Source: Bidens hawaiensis
Taxonomy: Eukaryota > Streptophyta > Magnoliopsida > Asterales > Asteraceae
NCBI GenBank assembly: GCA_021521415.1
Contig: JAIQDT010011141.1
Coordinates: forward strand, 1 to 64,000
Direction: 5' to 3'
Length of the DNA: 64,000 nucleotides
Under the pieces are notes generated by a model. The model did not search any database and was not told the DNA's origin. It worked only from the letters and a program-made list of their open reading frames with translations. Of the stretch, positions 11,861 to 22,711 are shown in pieces. Every line of letters begins with the position of its first letter. Within the stretch, counting starts at the first letter, position 1. The translations under genes were made by a program, and so were the position numbers.

Positions 11861-12290
11861 TGTAGGTTCCTGGACGGATCGTACACGGGATGTCGCTAAC
11901 AACGCAGGTGCGGAATCCCTGCGTAGGTAGATACGAGTGTAGAGTATGTAGAGATCGAACACACAAGCAATAAACCAAACACGTTATATTGATAACAAAC
12001 ACGTGACCCGAGGTCACTATTACAGACAATGACACGTAACACACGAAGTGAACAGCTGAAACGAAAACCCTAAACGACCAACTCTAACTGTTTCGGCTGA
12101 AACAGTATATAAACATGACAACTTCGCCATAGGCGAAGTTGTCAATAACTTCGCTGATTCAACAAGTTCGCCAGAGCGAACTTGTTGACAACTTCGCGTG
12201 TTACAAATATAAACATAATCAAAACATAATTGCATTACAGACTCGATTACAAATGCTAGACTATGAATTACTGACACACATGTACCAACA
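11861..12290 (-). mobile_element. Solo LTR of a Sirevirus-like Copia family
   Basis: 430 bp, TGTAGGTTCC...TACCAACA, flanked by ATAGT on both sides (11856-11860, 12291-12295). It is a diverged relative of the 429-bp LTRs of the complete Copia element at 22212-34581 and includes the same hairpin block (CAACTTCGCC...GGCGAAGTTG). A solo LTR with matching target duplications is the usual product of LTR-LTR recombination. Orientation is inferred from the related complete element. Confidence 0.9.
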
Positions 12291-12333
12291 ATAGTGTGTA
12301 TATATATACACACACCTTTAACAAATATAACAC

Positions 12334-12398
12334 CTAGTCCAACTGGTTAACTTGCTGACCTTATAACATCGAGACCCGGGTTTGAAACTCGGGTCAGA
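12334..12398 (+). other. tRNA-like module 2 in the Tekay LTR
   Basis: It starts with A-box-like AGTCCAACTGGTTAAC and carries the B-box-like GGTTTGAAACTC within GACCCGGGTTTGAAACTCGG. In the 3' LTR the matching place (about 42325-42390) has lost one arm: GACCCGGGTCAG joins directly, as if the loop were deleted between the two palindrome arms. Confidence 0.45.
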
Positions 12399-13270
12399 CC
12401 CCATTTTTTTAAATCAAATTTTATTAATTAATTATTCCTTATTAATTAATTATAATCATTTAAAATTCTTATAAAATTATAAAAATCATTATAAACTAAA
12501 TAAAAATTATATAAATTATATAAATTAAATGTGAAATATATTTTACCATTTTACACTTAAAAACCGAATGCCTCGTTTTCGTAAACCGTAATTAAAAACC
12601 GTTTATTAATGTTAATCGTAAACTTTAATTCACTAAAAAATCATCTCTCTAAATCATTGATTATAATTTTGATTTATAAACCTTAGTTCAAGTCTTTCGA
12701 ACATTTAAACTTCATATCCTTGCCGTTAAAATACTTGTATCGTGATGATAACTGAAAATTCCGTTCAAGCATAAATAAAATAATCAAAAGTCATAAAATT
12801 AATAAAATATTAACTAACTCTAAATGACCCAATAAGATTATCGACTAAGTCTCTTATTTATTTATTTATCATAGTTAGTGCGGATAGCTCATTTCAGTTT
12901 TAGTGACGCTTTTGGTTCTTTTGCCATTTTCAATCTTTTCGACGCGTTCGGATTACCTTTTTAGCTCAATTCATAAGGTGAGTTTTTCACAACCCCTATA
13001 TTAGTATTTTCTTGTTTTGGGGTAGCATATGTATCTATTACAACATTCAAGTATTATGATTTCGATTACAAACTACAATTCACTATATGGACTTGTGTGT
13101 TATTTGATTACTTGCTCGAATGTACTTTCACGTGGTAGCCTCATTAAGTATGATCATACGCCCCCCTTTGCACTCCGGTTCATTGTATCTAGTGGAAAAG
13201 GGCCTCGTTATCCGAGTACATTGATTGTTACCAATTGGAAAGGACCTTACTTGCTCGATTACCCAATCTA

Positions 13271-14426
13271 TGTCGAAAGGTAAATCAAAAACATTTAAAA
13301 TTACCTTTACTAGATAGAGCAAGTAAGGTGTTGAATCTGGAGGTAATCAGTGGAAAGTGCTACTATAGTTCATTGTTCACTAATTAATTAAATTAGGCGG
13401 ACAAATGATGTCAATCGGTTTGGCAATTAATTTGGTTGTAAAACAATTTAAAAGAAAAGTAACCAAACTCCAGGTTTCAGGTTGTGAAGCAACTAGACTA
13501 GTTGACTAAACTTATTTGGAAAACTCGTTTGCTTACACCTATAATCAAAAGACTAGATGTTTGACTTTACTGATCGTCAGAATTTAATCCGAACAATTGG
13601 CTTAGTTGAATAATAACCTAATTGATTACCAGTTTTAGGGTTTGATAAATGTAAGTGATTTAATTGCTAGAGATAAACGGATCAATGACTTTAAGAACCT
13701 AATCCTAAAAGTTGATGACCGCAAACTAATTAACTAATAAAATCACAAAACATTTAATTACGAAAAACTTTTGAATGCACAAACAAACATCCATATTAAG
13801 GTTCAAAATACCAAAAGGTCTTGCTTACAAACACAACCCTACTCTCGGAGATGGTCATAGAAGCTTTAGCCTTGTATCTTTATCTTGACTAGCTTGATTA
13901 TGGTGTAGAAGGATGAAAGCATGGATGGTTGTGGTGATTGGTAGGTGTTAGGATGGTGGAAAATGGCTTCCTAATACCAAAAAACGGCTGGGGGAAGTTC
14001 ACTTTTCGTAACCCTAAGTTTATATTTATATATGGAGGCAAAAACCTAAAATCCGCGTCATTTTACGAACTAGGTCGCAATTTGTGCTCCGAGGGCAGCA
14101 ACTTGCGGCCTCCTTTACCAAAATCCATTATCTGCGCCCCAGCATGCGGCCTCTGACAGGACCACAAATTGCGGTCCTAACAGCATAATTTGCGGCATGT
14201 ATGGTCTTCTTCATTTTTTCTCCATATCTTGATTATCGGCCTCATTCATCTTCGTTTTAACTTTCAAGTATCATATCAATAGCTTCCATTAAGCTCCATT
14301 TATCTCCATTAAGCACCAACACCCCTGCAATCATAAAAGATCTCAAAGTAATCGTGTTCGATATATATAAATGGCTAAAACACACGATATTAGACATTAA
14401 AAACGCACTCTTTTACCCACTCATCA
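13271..14426 (-). repeat. 3' LTR of the gag-only Gypsy element
   Basis: On the minus strand it begins TGATGAGTGGG and ends CCTTTCGACA. The purine-rich primer TAAGTGTGGGCATG lies just inside (14427-14440). A block at about 14080-14195 reiterates GCGGCC/TTGCGG words. Confidence 0.85.
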
Positions 14427-15627
14427 CATGCCCACACTTATCCTTTTTCGTCTTGAAAAAGATTTACAACGTAATCAAAACCAGAAACTGTCTTTACAAA
14501 ACGCTTAAGTTATTTTATTTAATTACATATAACACAAAAACCGCTATTGTCGATATTGCTATCCACTTAAACCCATGCCCTAATACTTACCGGGACCAAT
14601 AGGGTGTGACAAATTCATTAGTTTATATGATTAAGTGGAAACCACACATCAAAGTCCTGAAGCCGCCTTACCATGCTTCATTATGGTTTTACCGAGTCAG
14701 ACCACCCTAACTTGACTTAGACCTTAAAATTAGATGATCAAAACTTTGCACAACAAAGTGTACAATTTTAAGCCCATATGTAATAGCTAATACAATCAAG
14801 GATATTATTGCCCGACCTAAATTTAAGCATCAAAGTCTACCAAAATGACCATTAGATACAATTAAGGTGCAATTAGGTAACTATCAAGCAAATGGTCCCC
14901 ACTACATGGCATACCCCCGTTATCAAGCAACACCCCAAAGTCCATCTCCATAGGTGAGTATGCACGAATTTATCTGTAGGGCTTACATATGACGTGTCCC
15001 GTGTGGTCCGTTTCTTAATCATAATGAGACGCAAGCACGAGGACCCCATATGACTAACAGCGTGGATGATCAAGTCAGTAGTGTATTTGTACTTTAAAAG
15101 CACGTAATGATCATGTTTAATGACTTATGTTTGGTAGAAAAACTGCGGGTTTACTCTTTGAGCTCTTTTAATATTCATAAATCCACTTAGCAGATATGAA
15201 TACCCAGATGATATACCGCATAAAGACCCATGGTCTCCGAACCCTAGAGTATCCCATCAATATAGGATTTATAGTTATAAAACCATACATCTATGAAGCG
15301 TTAACCACTTAAACTAGAAGCATTTTTCTTTATGTTTATATCACAAGCCATCTAGCATACTCTAACGTTAAGCCTATCCAAGAATCGTTCAATAGTCTAT
15401 TCATATTTTAAAATTTTCTTTTGGTGATCAACTCTAACAAAACGCTTGAGTATGGCCTGACCGTTCATCCCAGTCCTTACACAAGCTTAGCTAAACAAAC
15501 AAAACCCGATGATGTTTCCCACTAAAATTAAGCAATTAAAGGTTCAATTAAGTCAACAACCAAACCGTCCTTTCATTCTTAAAGGTTGAGTCTACCGACA
15601 CATCCCAAATTAAGTGTGTTACTGTTC

Positions 15628-15658
<31 letters not shown>

Positions 15659-16200
15659 TTATTTTCTTATTTTTATTTTTAATATTTTTATTTTATTTAT
15701 TATTATTTTATTATATTTTTGACAAACAGTTCCAGATTTTCTATCATTTTCCATTGTGTGCAAAAATTTTATATTTGGGGCATTTTTAGCATTTTTCACC
15801 TTTTCAAATCCAATCCCGCATCCCCACACTTAAACGTTACATTGTCCCCAATGTAATTTTTCATTTAAAATTCGAGTGTGATATATGGGAACTTAAATAT
15901 TTTAACAACCAAAGTAAAGGAAAGAGACACATGCACCTAATTCGAATCTCTCTTGTCAAACGGGTCTCGCTGATAAGTAATGTTGCAAACTTGACCCGAA
16001 TTCCTAGAACTTTGATGTGACAATATATGCTCCACCGAATCATGCCTAGACCACCATGAACTTCCCCACACTTAGGGTTTAGTATGATTTCTAAACACAA
16101 ACAAAAAGTAAAACGCAAAAAGAAAAACAAAAATAAAGAAAAACAAAATAAAAGGTCGGGTTGCCTCCCGGTCTGTGCTAAGTTTTTGTTAAGGTCTTCA
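14427..16200 (-). other. Long 3' non-coding region of the gag-only element
   Basis: No coding region. The same sequence recurs in opposite orientation at 52880-54240 in the reduced Athila-type element, with long matching words (TTTGACAAGAGAGATTCGAA, GTTTGCAAC). A hairpin ACCGGGAGGCAACCCGAC is at about 16155-16172. A TTA/ATT microsatellite lies at 15629-15658. Confidence 0.75.
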
Positions 16201-16562
16201 GCCAGATCGTTACCTCATTTGGTGATTATGGTGGTCTAATGTAGTGCTTACCGTCCCCCACTTCATTCTTCTTACTTCTCCAACAGAGTGGTAAATTGTA
16301 TCCCACCTTGGCCCAAAACACGCTAACCTTCGTTGGTCATTTTCAAACCCAGGTGGATTCTTTACCTTCTCCTTCTTTAGCGGTTTCTTCTTACTCGTTC
16401 CACCCGTCTTATTATTTCCCACCTTATACCTTGCAGCTTTGAGATCATCACCTCAAGTAGCCAACTCCTCACTCTGTATATCTACCGCATTCAGCTCCTC
16501 TTTCTTTCTCTCCTGCTTTGACCTATCAAACACAAAACCCTCTTCTTTCGTGTCATCCTCGC

Positions 16563-16990
16563 TTACATGAGGAAGACACATGTTAGTAGCACCTGACCTA
16601 GAATATTTATTTCAAAAGAATAATCAAATGAATTTGAAAATATATTTAGAATTAACTTACGATTACCAAAGGTCATGCACACTGTTCCATCTTGGCAATT
16701 GATTTGAGCATTTGATGTTGCCAAAAACGGTCTCCCCAATATCACTCGGGGTTCTTTTTCATTCTTTGCTGGTGCATAATCAAGAACAAGAAAGTCTTTA
16801 GGATAGTAAAAATCACCAACCTTTACCACGACACCAACCAACTTCCCCTGGGCCGTCTTCGAGAGAAATTAGCTAAAACCAAGGTGGTGTCAGCTTCTTG
16901 TAAAGGTCCAAACTCAAACCGATCATATACACTCCCAGGTAGAACACTTACACTCGCACCATAATCACCAAGTGCCTTGATAGTCTTGAA
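16563..16990 (-). pseudogene. Aspartic protease remnant of the gag-only element
   Basis: The reading frame at 16563-16841 ends with the conserved downstream part of Athila-type retropepsins: an ILGRPFLATSNAQINC-like stretch and a TVCMTFGN strand. Slightly upstream, in a shifted frame, is the active-site region, reading DYGASVSVLP where family members usually have D-x-GAS; the Asp and Gly remain. A frameshift near 16850 separates them. The protease would have cut the Gag polyprotein. No reverse transcriptase follows, which marks where pol was lost. Confidence 0.75.
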
Positions 16991-19041
16991 TTCTTCATTC
17001 TGAATGGGGATGAGTGGGCCTCTGTTTCAAATTCTTCAACCGTGTCATTCTCCACATTATCTTCAATGGTTATGGCACTAACGTGTGCATTTTTGGAGTT
17101 GAATGAACTACTGCTTTGATGACTTGGGTTCTTCAAGGTATCACTCGGTAGCTTTGATGGATTTGTTTTCAAACTCGCCACTTCTTCCGTGAGCTGACTC
17201 ACCTGTTTATCCCTCGAGGTATTAGCTTTTTCTTGGAGCTCTAATATCCGATTCTCACTTTTATTCTGAGCCTCCTGATCAGCCTTGAGTGACTCTTCTT
17301 TATTACCCCCAGAATTTACTTGGCCTTGTTTATGACTCCCTTGATAGCCTTTATTGTACTCCCCGAAGTCTCTCTGATTATAGACTCTGATTATTACTTG
17401 CACTGTTCCCATACTGCGTTTGATTCGAATGATATTCTGTTCTGTTCTCTGAGTATTGCTTTGGAAATTTGGGTTTTGCTGAGTATTCGGGTTTCCATAG
17501 CTGAAATTAGGGTGGTTTCTAAGGCCTGGGTGGTAGATGTTAGAGTTCATATTACCATTATTATTATACCTTTTCTCTCCTTGCACGAAATTCACCTCTT
17601 CTTCCTCTCCATCTTCCAACTCTTCCACAAGTCCACAACTTGCCACATCGTGCCCCAAATCACCACATTGTTCACAAACTGGATATGCCTTTCCCGATTT
17701 CCCTTTTTCTTTCGTACCAGCAACTATTAACTGATCCAGCTTCTTTTCTAGCCTTGCCATCCAATCATCTGAACTTCCACTGTCTACTGCTTTCACCACC
17801 GACCTCTTTATCATTCTGTTCGACTGGGATTGTGTCTTAGAATTCATAGCATGTTTTTCAAGGTGTCCCCGGTCTATATATTCATCATTTGTTAGAAAAG
17901 ATCCATTAGTGGTAGATTGGAGATCTCGCACATCATTAGTCGGCAAACCATCATGGAAACCTTTAATTAATTCCCACAAAGCTATTCCGTGATGCAGACA
18001 TGTTCTCAACAACAACTTAAATCTCGTGAAAGCCTCATGAAACGATTTGCTCATTCGTTGTTGATAGTTTCTGATAGCAGTGCGGGCTTTTGAAGTTCTT
18101 TGTGGCGTATAATATTCATCTAGAAACTGCTGAGCCAAATCTTGCCACGTGTAAATGCTAGCTGAAGGCAACGATAAAAACCACTGTTTTGCTGCATCCT
18201 TCAAACTATACTGAAACACCACCATTTTTACGTCATCCGCATTAAACCCTTGGCTTGAGATGGTAGCACATATCGAGTTGAACTCACTCAAATGCAGATA
18301 TGGTTCCTCTGTGGCTTTTTCATAGAACCCAGGCATTCCGGTTAAACTGCTTTGCCTTAATGAAAAAGTTATCCCTTCTCTGACTGGAATAATGATGGGT
18401 AATGGGTTCGTGGCCACTTGTGGGATGAAATGGCTTTGAACCCCCCGAACTAGTGATGGAAAAAATGCTCGCAGGACCCCATCATCAAACTCATACTTAG
18501 GAACCTGTGGTTCCTGCACAATTGGTCTTCTTCGTGGCCTGTGGTTTCTTGGTTGCTATACTGGTTCAGGTGTTTGGTTACGTGGTGGTTGTTGTTGTTG
18601 TTCTCTTTGATAATACCGACCCCTAGGTTTGTCTTCCAATTCCTCCTAATCCTCAAATTCCTCAAAATCATCAAATCCCCTTCTTCTATTGTTCTCTCTC
18701 TCAAAATCAACCACACCCTGAAATTATGGTGGTTTGACCGTTCATACCTCATGTGATACTGTCTTTGAGCTCTACGAGTTCGGTTAAGGGGCTAGTTTAG
18801 TGGTGGTAATCATTGGGCGGAGGGTCTTGTGAAATGTTTTGTGGTCGGGGTTGTTCTTGATTAGGAGGTGGGCCTTGGTTTCCGGGTTGAAACACAGGTG
18901 GGGTTGGGTAAGGCTCCTGATGGTTCATATCTTCTTCTTTCGGCATTGAGGATTCACCGTTTCTTTTGACCGCTTGATTTTTTTCGCTGTCTTTTCTATT
19001 TCTGGATCGAACTGTAACGGCTCTTTATCTTGAGAGTACAT
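16948..19041 (-). pseudogene. gag: gag of the gag-only Gypsy element
   Basis: The structural capsid polyprotein of an Athila/Tat element. I place the start at ATG 19041, about 150 bp from the primer-binding site and in the same frame as the main block. The main open block is 18519-16948. It carries the retrotransposon Gag core (hydrophobic and aromatic residues around a QWFLSLP-like stretch, then QFLDEYYTP) and one CCHC zinc knuckle, CEQCGDLGHDVASC, at about 17636-17680, followed by an acidic and Asn/Gln-rich tail. At least one in-frame stop (TAG, near 18560) and frame changes interrupt the Pro/Gln-rich N-terminal part. About 700 codons if unbroken. Confidence 0.8.
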
Positions 19042-19183
19042 TGCATGCATCAACCTGAAAGATTACTGCGCACACGAAAACACAAAACCCCGAGTAAAAT
19101 CAACAAAGAAAAAGAAATAAAAACTGAAGTTAAAATTAAACTAAACTAGACTAACAAACTAAACTTGCACTTTACGGGTTGAT

Positions 19184-19201
19184 TCCCCGGCAACGGCGCC
19201 A
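19184..19201 (-). promoter_or_regulatory. Primer-binding site, tRNA-Asp
   Basis: The minus strand reads TGGCGCCGTTGCCGGGGA, a perfect 18-base complement to the 3' end of plant tRNA-Asp as I recall it. It lies 10 bases inside the 5' LTR. This primer is usual for Athila/Tat Gypsy elements. Confidence 0.9.
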
Positions 19202-19211
19202 TTTTGATCAA

Positions 19212-20362
19212 TGTTGAAAGGTCAATCAAAAACATTTACAAATTACCTTTACTAGCTAGGGCAAGTAAGGTGTCGAATCCACAGGTAATCAATGGAAAGT
19301 GCTACTATAGTTCATTGTTCACTAATTAATTAAACTAGGTGGACAAATGATGTCAAGCGGTTTGGCAATTAATTTGGTTGTAAAACAATTTAAAAGAAAA
19401 GTAACCAAACTCCAGGTTTCAGGTTGTGAAGCAACTAGACCAGTTGACTAAACTTATTTGGAAAACTCGTTTGCTTACACCTATAATCAAAAGACTAGAT
19501 ATTTGACCTTGCTTATCGTCAGAACTTAATCCGAACAATTGGCTTAGTTGAATAATAACCTAATTGATTACCAATTTTAGGGTTTGATAAATGTAAGTGA
19601 TTTAATGGCTAGAGATAAACGGGTCAATGACTCTAAGAACCTAATCCTAAAAGTTGATGACCACAAACCAATTAACCGATAAAATCACAAAACATTTAAT
19701 TATGAAAAAATGTTGAATGCACAAACAAACATCCATATTAAGGTTCAAAATACGAAAATGTATTGCTTACAAACACAACCCTACTCCCGGAGATGGTCAC
19801 AGAAGCTTTAGCCTTGCATCTTCATCTTGACTAGCTTGATTATGGTGTAGAAGGATGAAAGCGTGGATGGTTGTGGTGATTGGTAGGTGTTAGGATGGTG
19901 GAAAATGGCTTCCTAATACCCAAAAACGGCTGGGAGAAGTCCACTTTTCGTAACCCTAAGGTTATATTTATATATGGAGGCAAAAACCTAAAATCCGAGT
20001 CTTTTTACGAACTAGGCCGCAATTTGTGCTCCGAGGGCCGCAACTTGCGGCTTCCTTTACCAAAATTCACTGATCTGCGCCCCTGCATGCGGCCTCTCTT
20101 TCCTGAAAGGACCATAAATTTCGGTCCAGACAGCACAATTTACGGCCTGTATGGTCTTCATTTTTTCTCCATATCTTGACTATCGGCCTCGTTCATCTTT
20201 GTTTTAACTTTCAAGTATCATCCCAATAGCTTCCATTAAGCTCCATTAAGCACCAACACACCTGCAATCATAAAAGATCTCAAAGTAATCGTGTTCGATA
20301 TATGTAAATAGCTAAAACACACAATATTAGACATTAAAACGCATTCTTTTACCCACTCATCA
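19212..20362 (-). repeat. 5' LTR of the gag-only Gypsy element
   Basis: 1151 bp, against 1156 bp for its partner at 13271. The two agree closely along their full length with a modest number of substitutions and a small deletion near 20245. It contains reiterated GGCCGCAA and TTGCGGCC words at about 20015-20140. Confidence 0.85.
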
Positions 20363-20750
20363 TTATCCAAGTACGTTGGTTGATACCAATTGGAAAGGAC
20401 TTTATTTGCTCGTTTATCACCTGTCCATGAATTATATGATTTTTATGTATTTATATAAAACTGTGGGAACTCATCACCTATGTAGATAGTTGACATTATT
20501 TTGTACATATGTTACATTTATCGTGATTAGAGGATGAAGTATTGGAAGACAATTAGTTTCTAGGTTTTTCAAATAAGCAAGCTATTATTATGATTGTGGT
20601 GTTGATTTGTATTTGTATTCTTACATTCAAACTTGTTTTACATGTTGCTTGAAATGAATTAATGTTATTATGGTCACCAAATAGTTTAACGTGTGTTTGA
20701 ACAATCTGTACGTCACACTTGGGCGTTTCCGCTTAAGCTGGGGTGGTACA

Positions 20751-20903
20751 GATTGGTATTAAAGCCGTGGCTATAAAATAGGACATTAGACATAGCGTTC
20801 TAGGTAGCTATAGCTTAATTTTTTAATTGTTTAGGTTGCATGATTAGAAAATTATGTGGGCCTTTATTTGATTGTTTAAACGCATTACTATTACTGTACT
20901 GTT
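20751..20903 (+). promoter_or_regulatory. Primer-binding site and leader start of the Tekay element
   Basis: Directly after the 5' LTR end (GGTGGTACA), the sequence TTGGTATTAAAGCCGTGG is a mutated version of the initiator tRNA-Met binding site TGGTATCAGAGCC. The leader then runs to 20903, where a solo LTR interrupts it; it resumes at 35804. Confidence 0.8.
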
Positions 20904-22211
20904 TGTCACACCCCAACCTAAGGCATAAATGTCGGGGCGTGATCCGATTGCTCACAGCTTGAAGATACTATCATAATATAAGAGTGACAATATCTCATTA
21001 ACTATTTTATTTCAAATATACACACAATATCCCAATACAACAAAGCTATCCAAGTAAATAAATATAATAAGTTTAAATCCGTGTTTGTCTTCATTAAAAT
21101 CTAAGGTCTTTCTAAATATCCATACTTCAACTTCAACCAACCTGCATATTCGTAGAAAATGGAGTTTGTTAACATAAAGTTGAGTGAGAATATCATCAGT
21201 TTTGACACAACAATATAAATAAGCATAACGTGATAAGTGCAATAAATATAATCAAACCATAAAAAAGTATGTAGACCGTTGCCAAGCGAATTGGGCGTTG
21301 GTCAATAGCATGAGCACCCAATACATGGGAATACGTTGGACATCTCCGAATATACGAATGATTGAATATCAACACCATATACTAATGAATGAATATTACC
21401 ACAAGAATATAACACGTATGTTTGATTAAAATCACTCAAAATTTACACGTATGCATTTGTTTGATTTATATATATAGTATGAAATACGGATACGTACGCA
21501 TATGTCCCCAAAACGATAAGAAAATTTAGTGAAATAGGGGGATGATAAACTCACCTGATCAAATAAGCCAAACGGGAATGAATACGACAAGAAAGCGATA
21601 ATCACACTCTTTGGGAATCACCAACAAGAATCCTACTTATAACAATTACGGGAATAAATATGAATCCAACAACGAACCTAAAACTAGATAGAGACTCGAG
21701 AATTGATGATCGAGTGTATTCTTACGAAAGTTAAATATTACTTAGACTTATTATCAATTTTATTTATTAATTTTATAATAAATAGCTTATCTTTAATAAA
21801 TTTATAATTATAAACAAAATACTTAAATAACTAAGTATTCACAATTTTCAATAGATTATATAGAAAGGTTTGTTTTAAATAATTATTTTAAAATAAAATA
21901 CATTTAATATATTTATATATATTTTCACCATTAGAAGAGATTCGTTTTTAAATACATATTGTAAATAATAAAGAATAATTAATAAATAATAATAATCATA
22001 TAAAATATGATCTTTTATAAATACTTATACTTTTAATACCTTATCAAAAATAATTTTTATACTTAATATATATTCATATATACTTTTTAACGAGGATTCA
22101 GAAAACAACTAGTTTAAACGTTTAAATATATAATTATCATAACACTTATATTTTAGAATCTTTAACGAAACCCAATGGTATAAAAATATAATTAATACGT
22201 TTAACACGTTT

Positions 22212-22640
22212 TGTAGGTTCCCTGGACGGATCGCACGAGATATCTCGGTCTACTCAGGTGCGGAATCCCTGCGTAGATCGTTACGAGTATAGAACACGAA
22301 TCACTCGAACACACGAAACGAACACACGTTATATATTATAACTCAAACACGTGATGTAATATCACTGTTACAGACTCTCGTCCTCACGTTACAATGAACT
22401 CGAACTACTGACACGAACTTAAAACCACGATTACAAACCAAGCCGTAACCTAGGACTATAAATACACGACAACTTCGCCTGGCATGTTCAGACGAAGTTG
22501 TCCATAACTTCGCTTGACTAACAAGTTCGCCTGTTAAGCGAACTTGTCAGTAACTTCGCTTAAACATACCAAACATAATTAAACATTACAGACTCGATTA
22601 CAGACACTAGACTATGAACTACTGACATTATGCACCAACA
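22212..22640 (-). repeat. 3' LTR of Copia element 1
   Basis: TGTAGGTTCC...GCACCAACA. The purine-rich tract AAGGGGGAGTC (minus strand, 22641-22651) lies immediately inside. The block 22471-22562 holds six copies of AACTTCGC/AAGTTCGC words that can pair into two hairpins. Confidence 0.95.
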
Positions 22641-22711
22641 GACTCCCCCTTGGCAGTAGCTTCATATCTTAATCTTTAAGCGCTTGTCTTGTAATCTTCA
22701 ATCTTGTATCT

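Larger units (their letters stand above)
13271..20362 (-). mobile_element. Gag-only Athila/Tat-type Gypsy element (TR-GAG-like)
   Basis: A 7.1-kb element on the minus strand, inserted in the Tekay 5' LTR. It has two closely similar LTRs (13271-14426 and 19212-20362), a perfect tRNA-Asp primer-binding site, a gag gene and a broken protease. It has no reverse transcriptase, RNase H or integrase, and a long non-coding 3' region fills the space instead. It is thus a non-autonomous element that would have needed enzymes in trans. The flanks ATCTA and TTATC do not match, so the target duplication is lost or the end is slightly off. Confidence 0.85.
10842..20750 (+). repeat. 5' LTR of the Tekay-like element (interrupted twice)
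   Basis: It aligns with the 3' LTR 41246-44871 through long shared words (TTCGTTAAACCGACCC, TTTGATATCCAATGGTTG, GCGAGGTCTCTTTCTCC). It is interrupted by a Copia solo LTR at 11861 and a gag-only Gypsy element at 13271. Its own net length is about 2.38 kb, against about 2.33 kb for the 3' LTR after removing that copy's insertion. Confidence 0.85.

Noticed and set aside
11853..12313. Two minus-strand ORFs (63 and 97 codons)
   Set aside because: Both fall within a solo LTR with exact target duplications. Chance frames.
15586..15789. 67-codon Tyr/Phe-rich ORF
   Set aside because: Produced by a TTA microsatellite in the 3' non-coding region of the gag-only element.
13266..20367. A 5-bp target duplication for the gag-only element
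   Set aside because: The flanks ATCTA and TTATC do not match. A 9-base near match (ATTACCCAA/ATTATCCAA) exists but does not fit the element ends.
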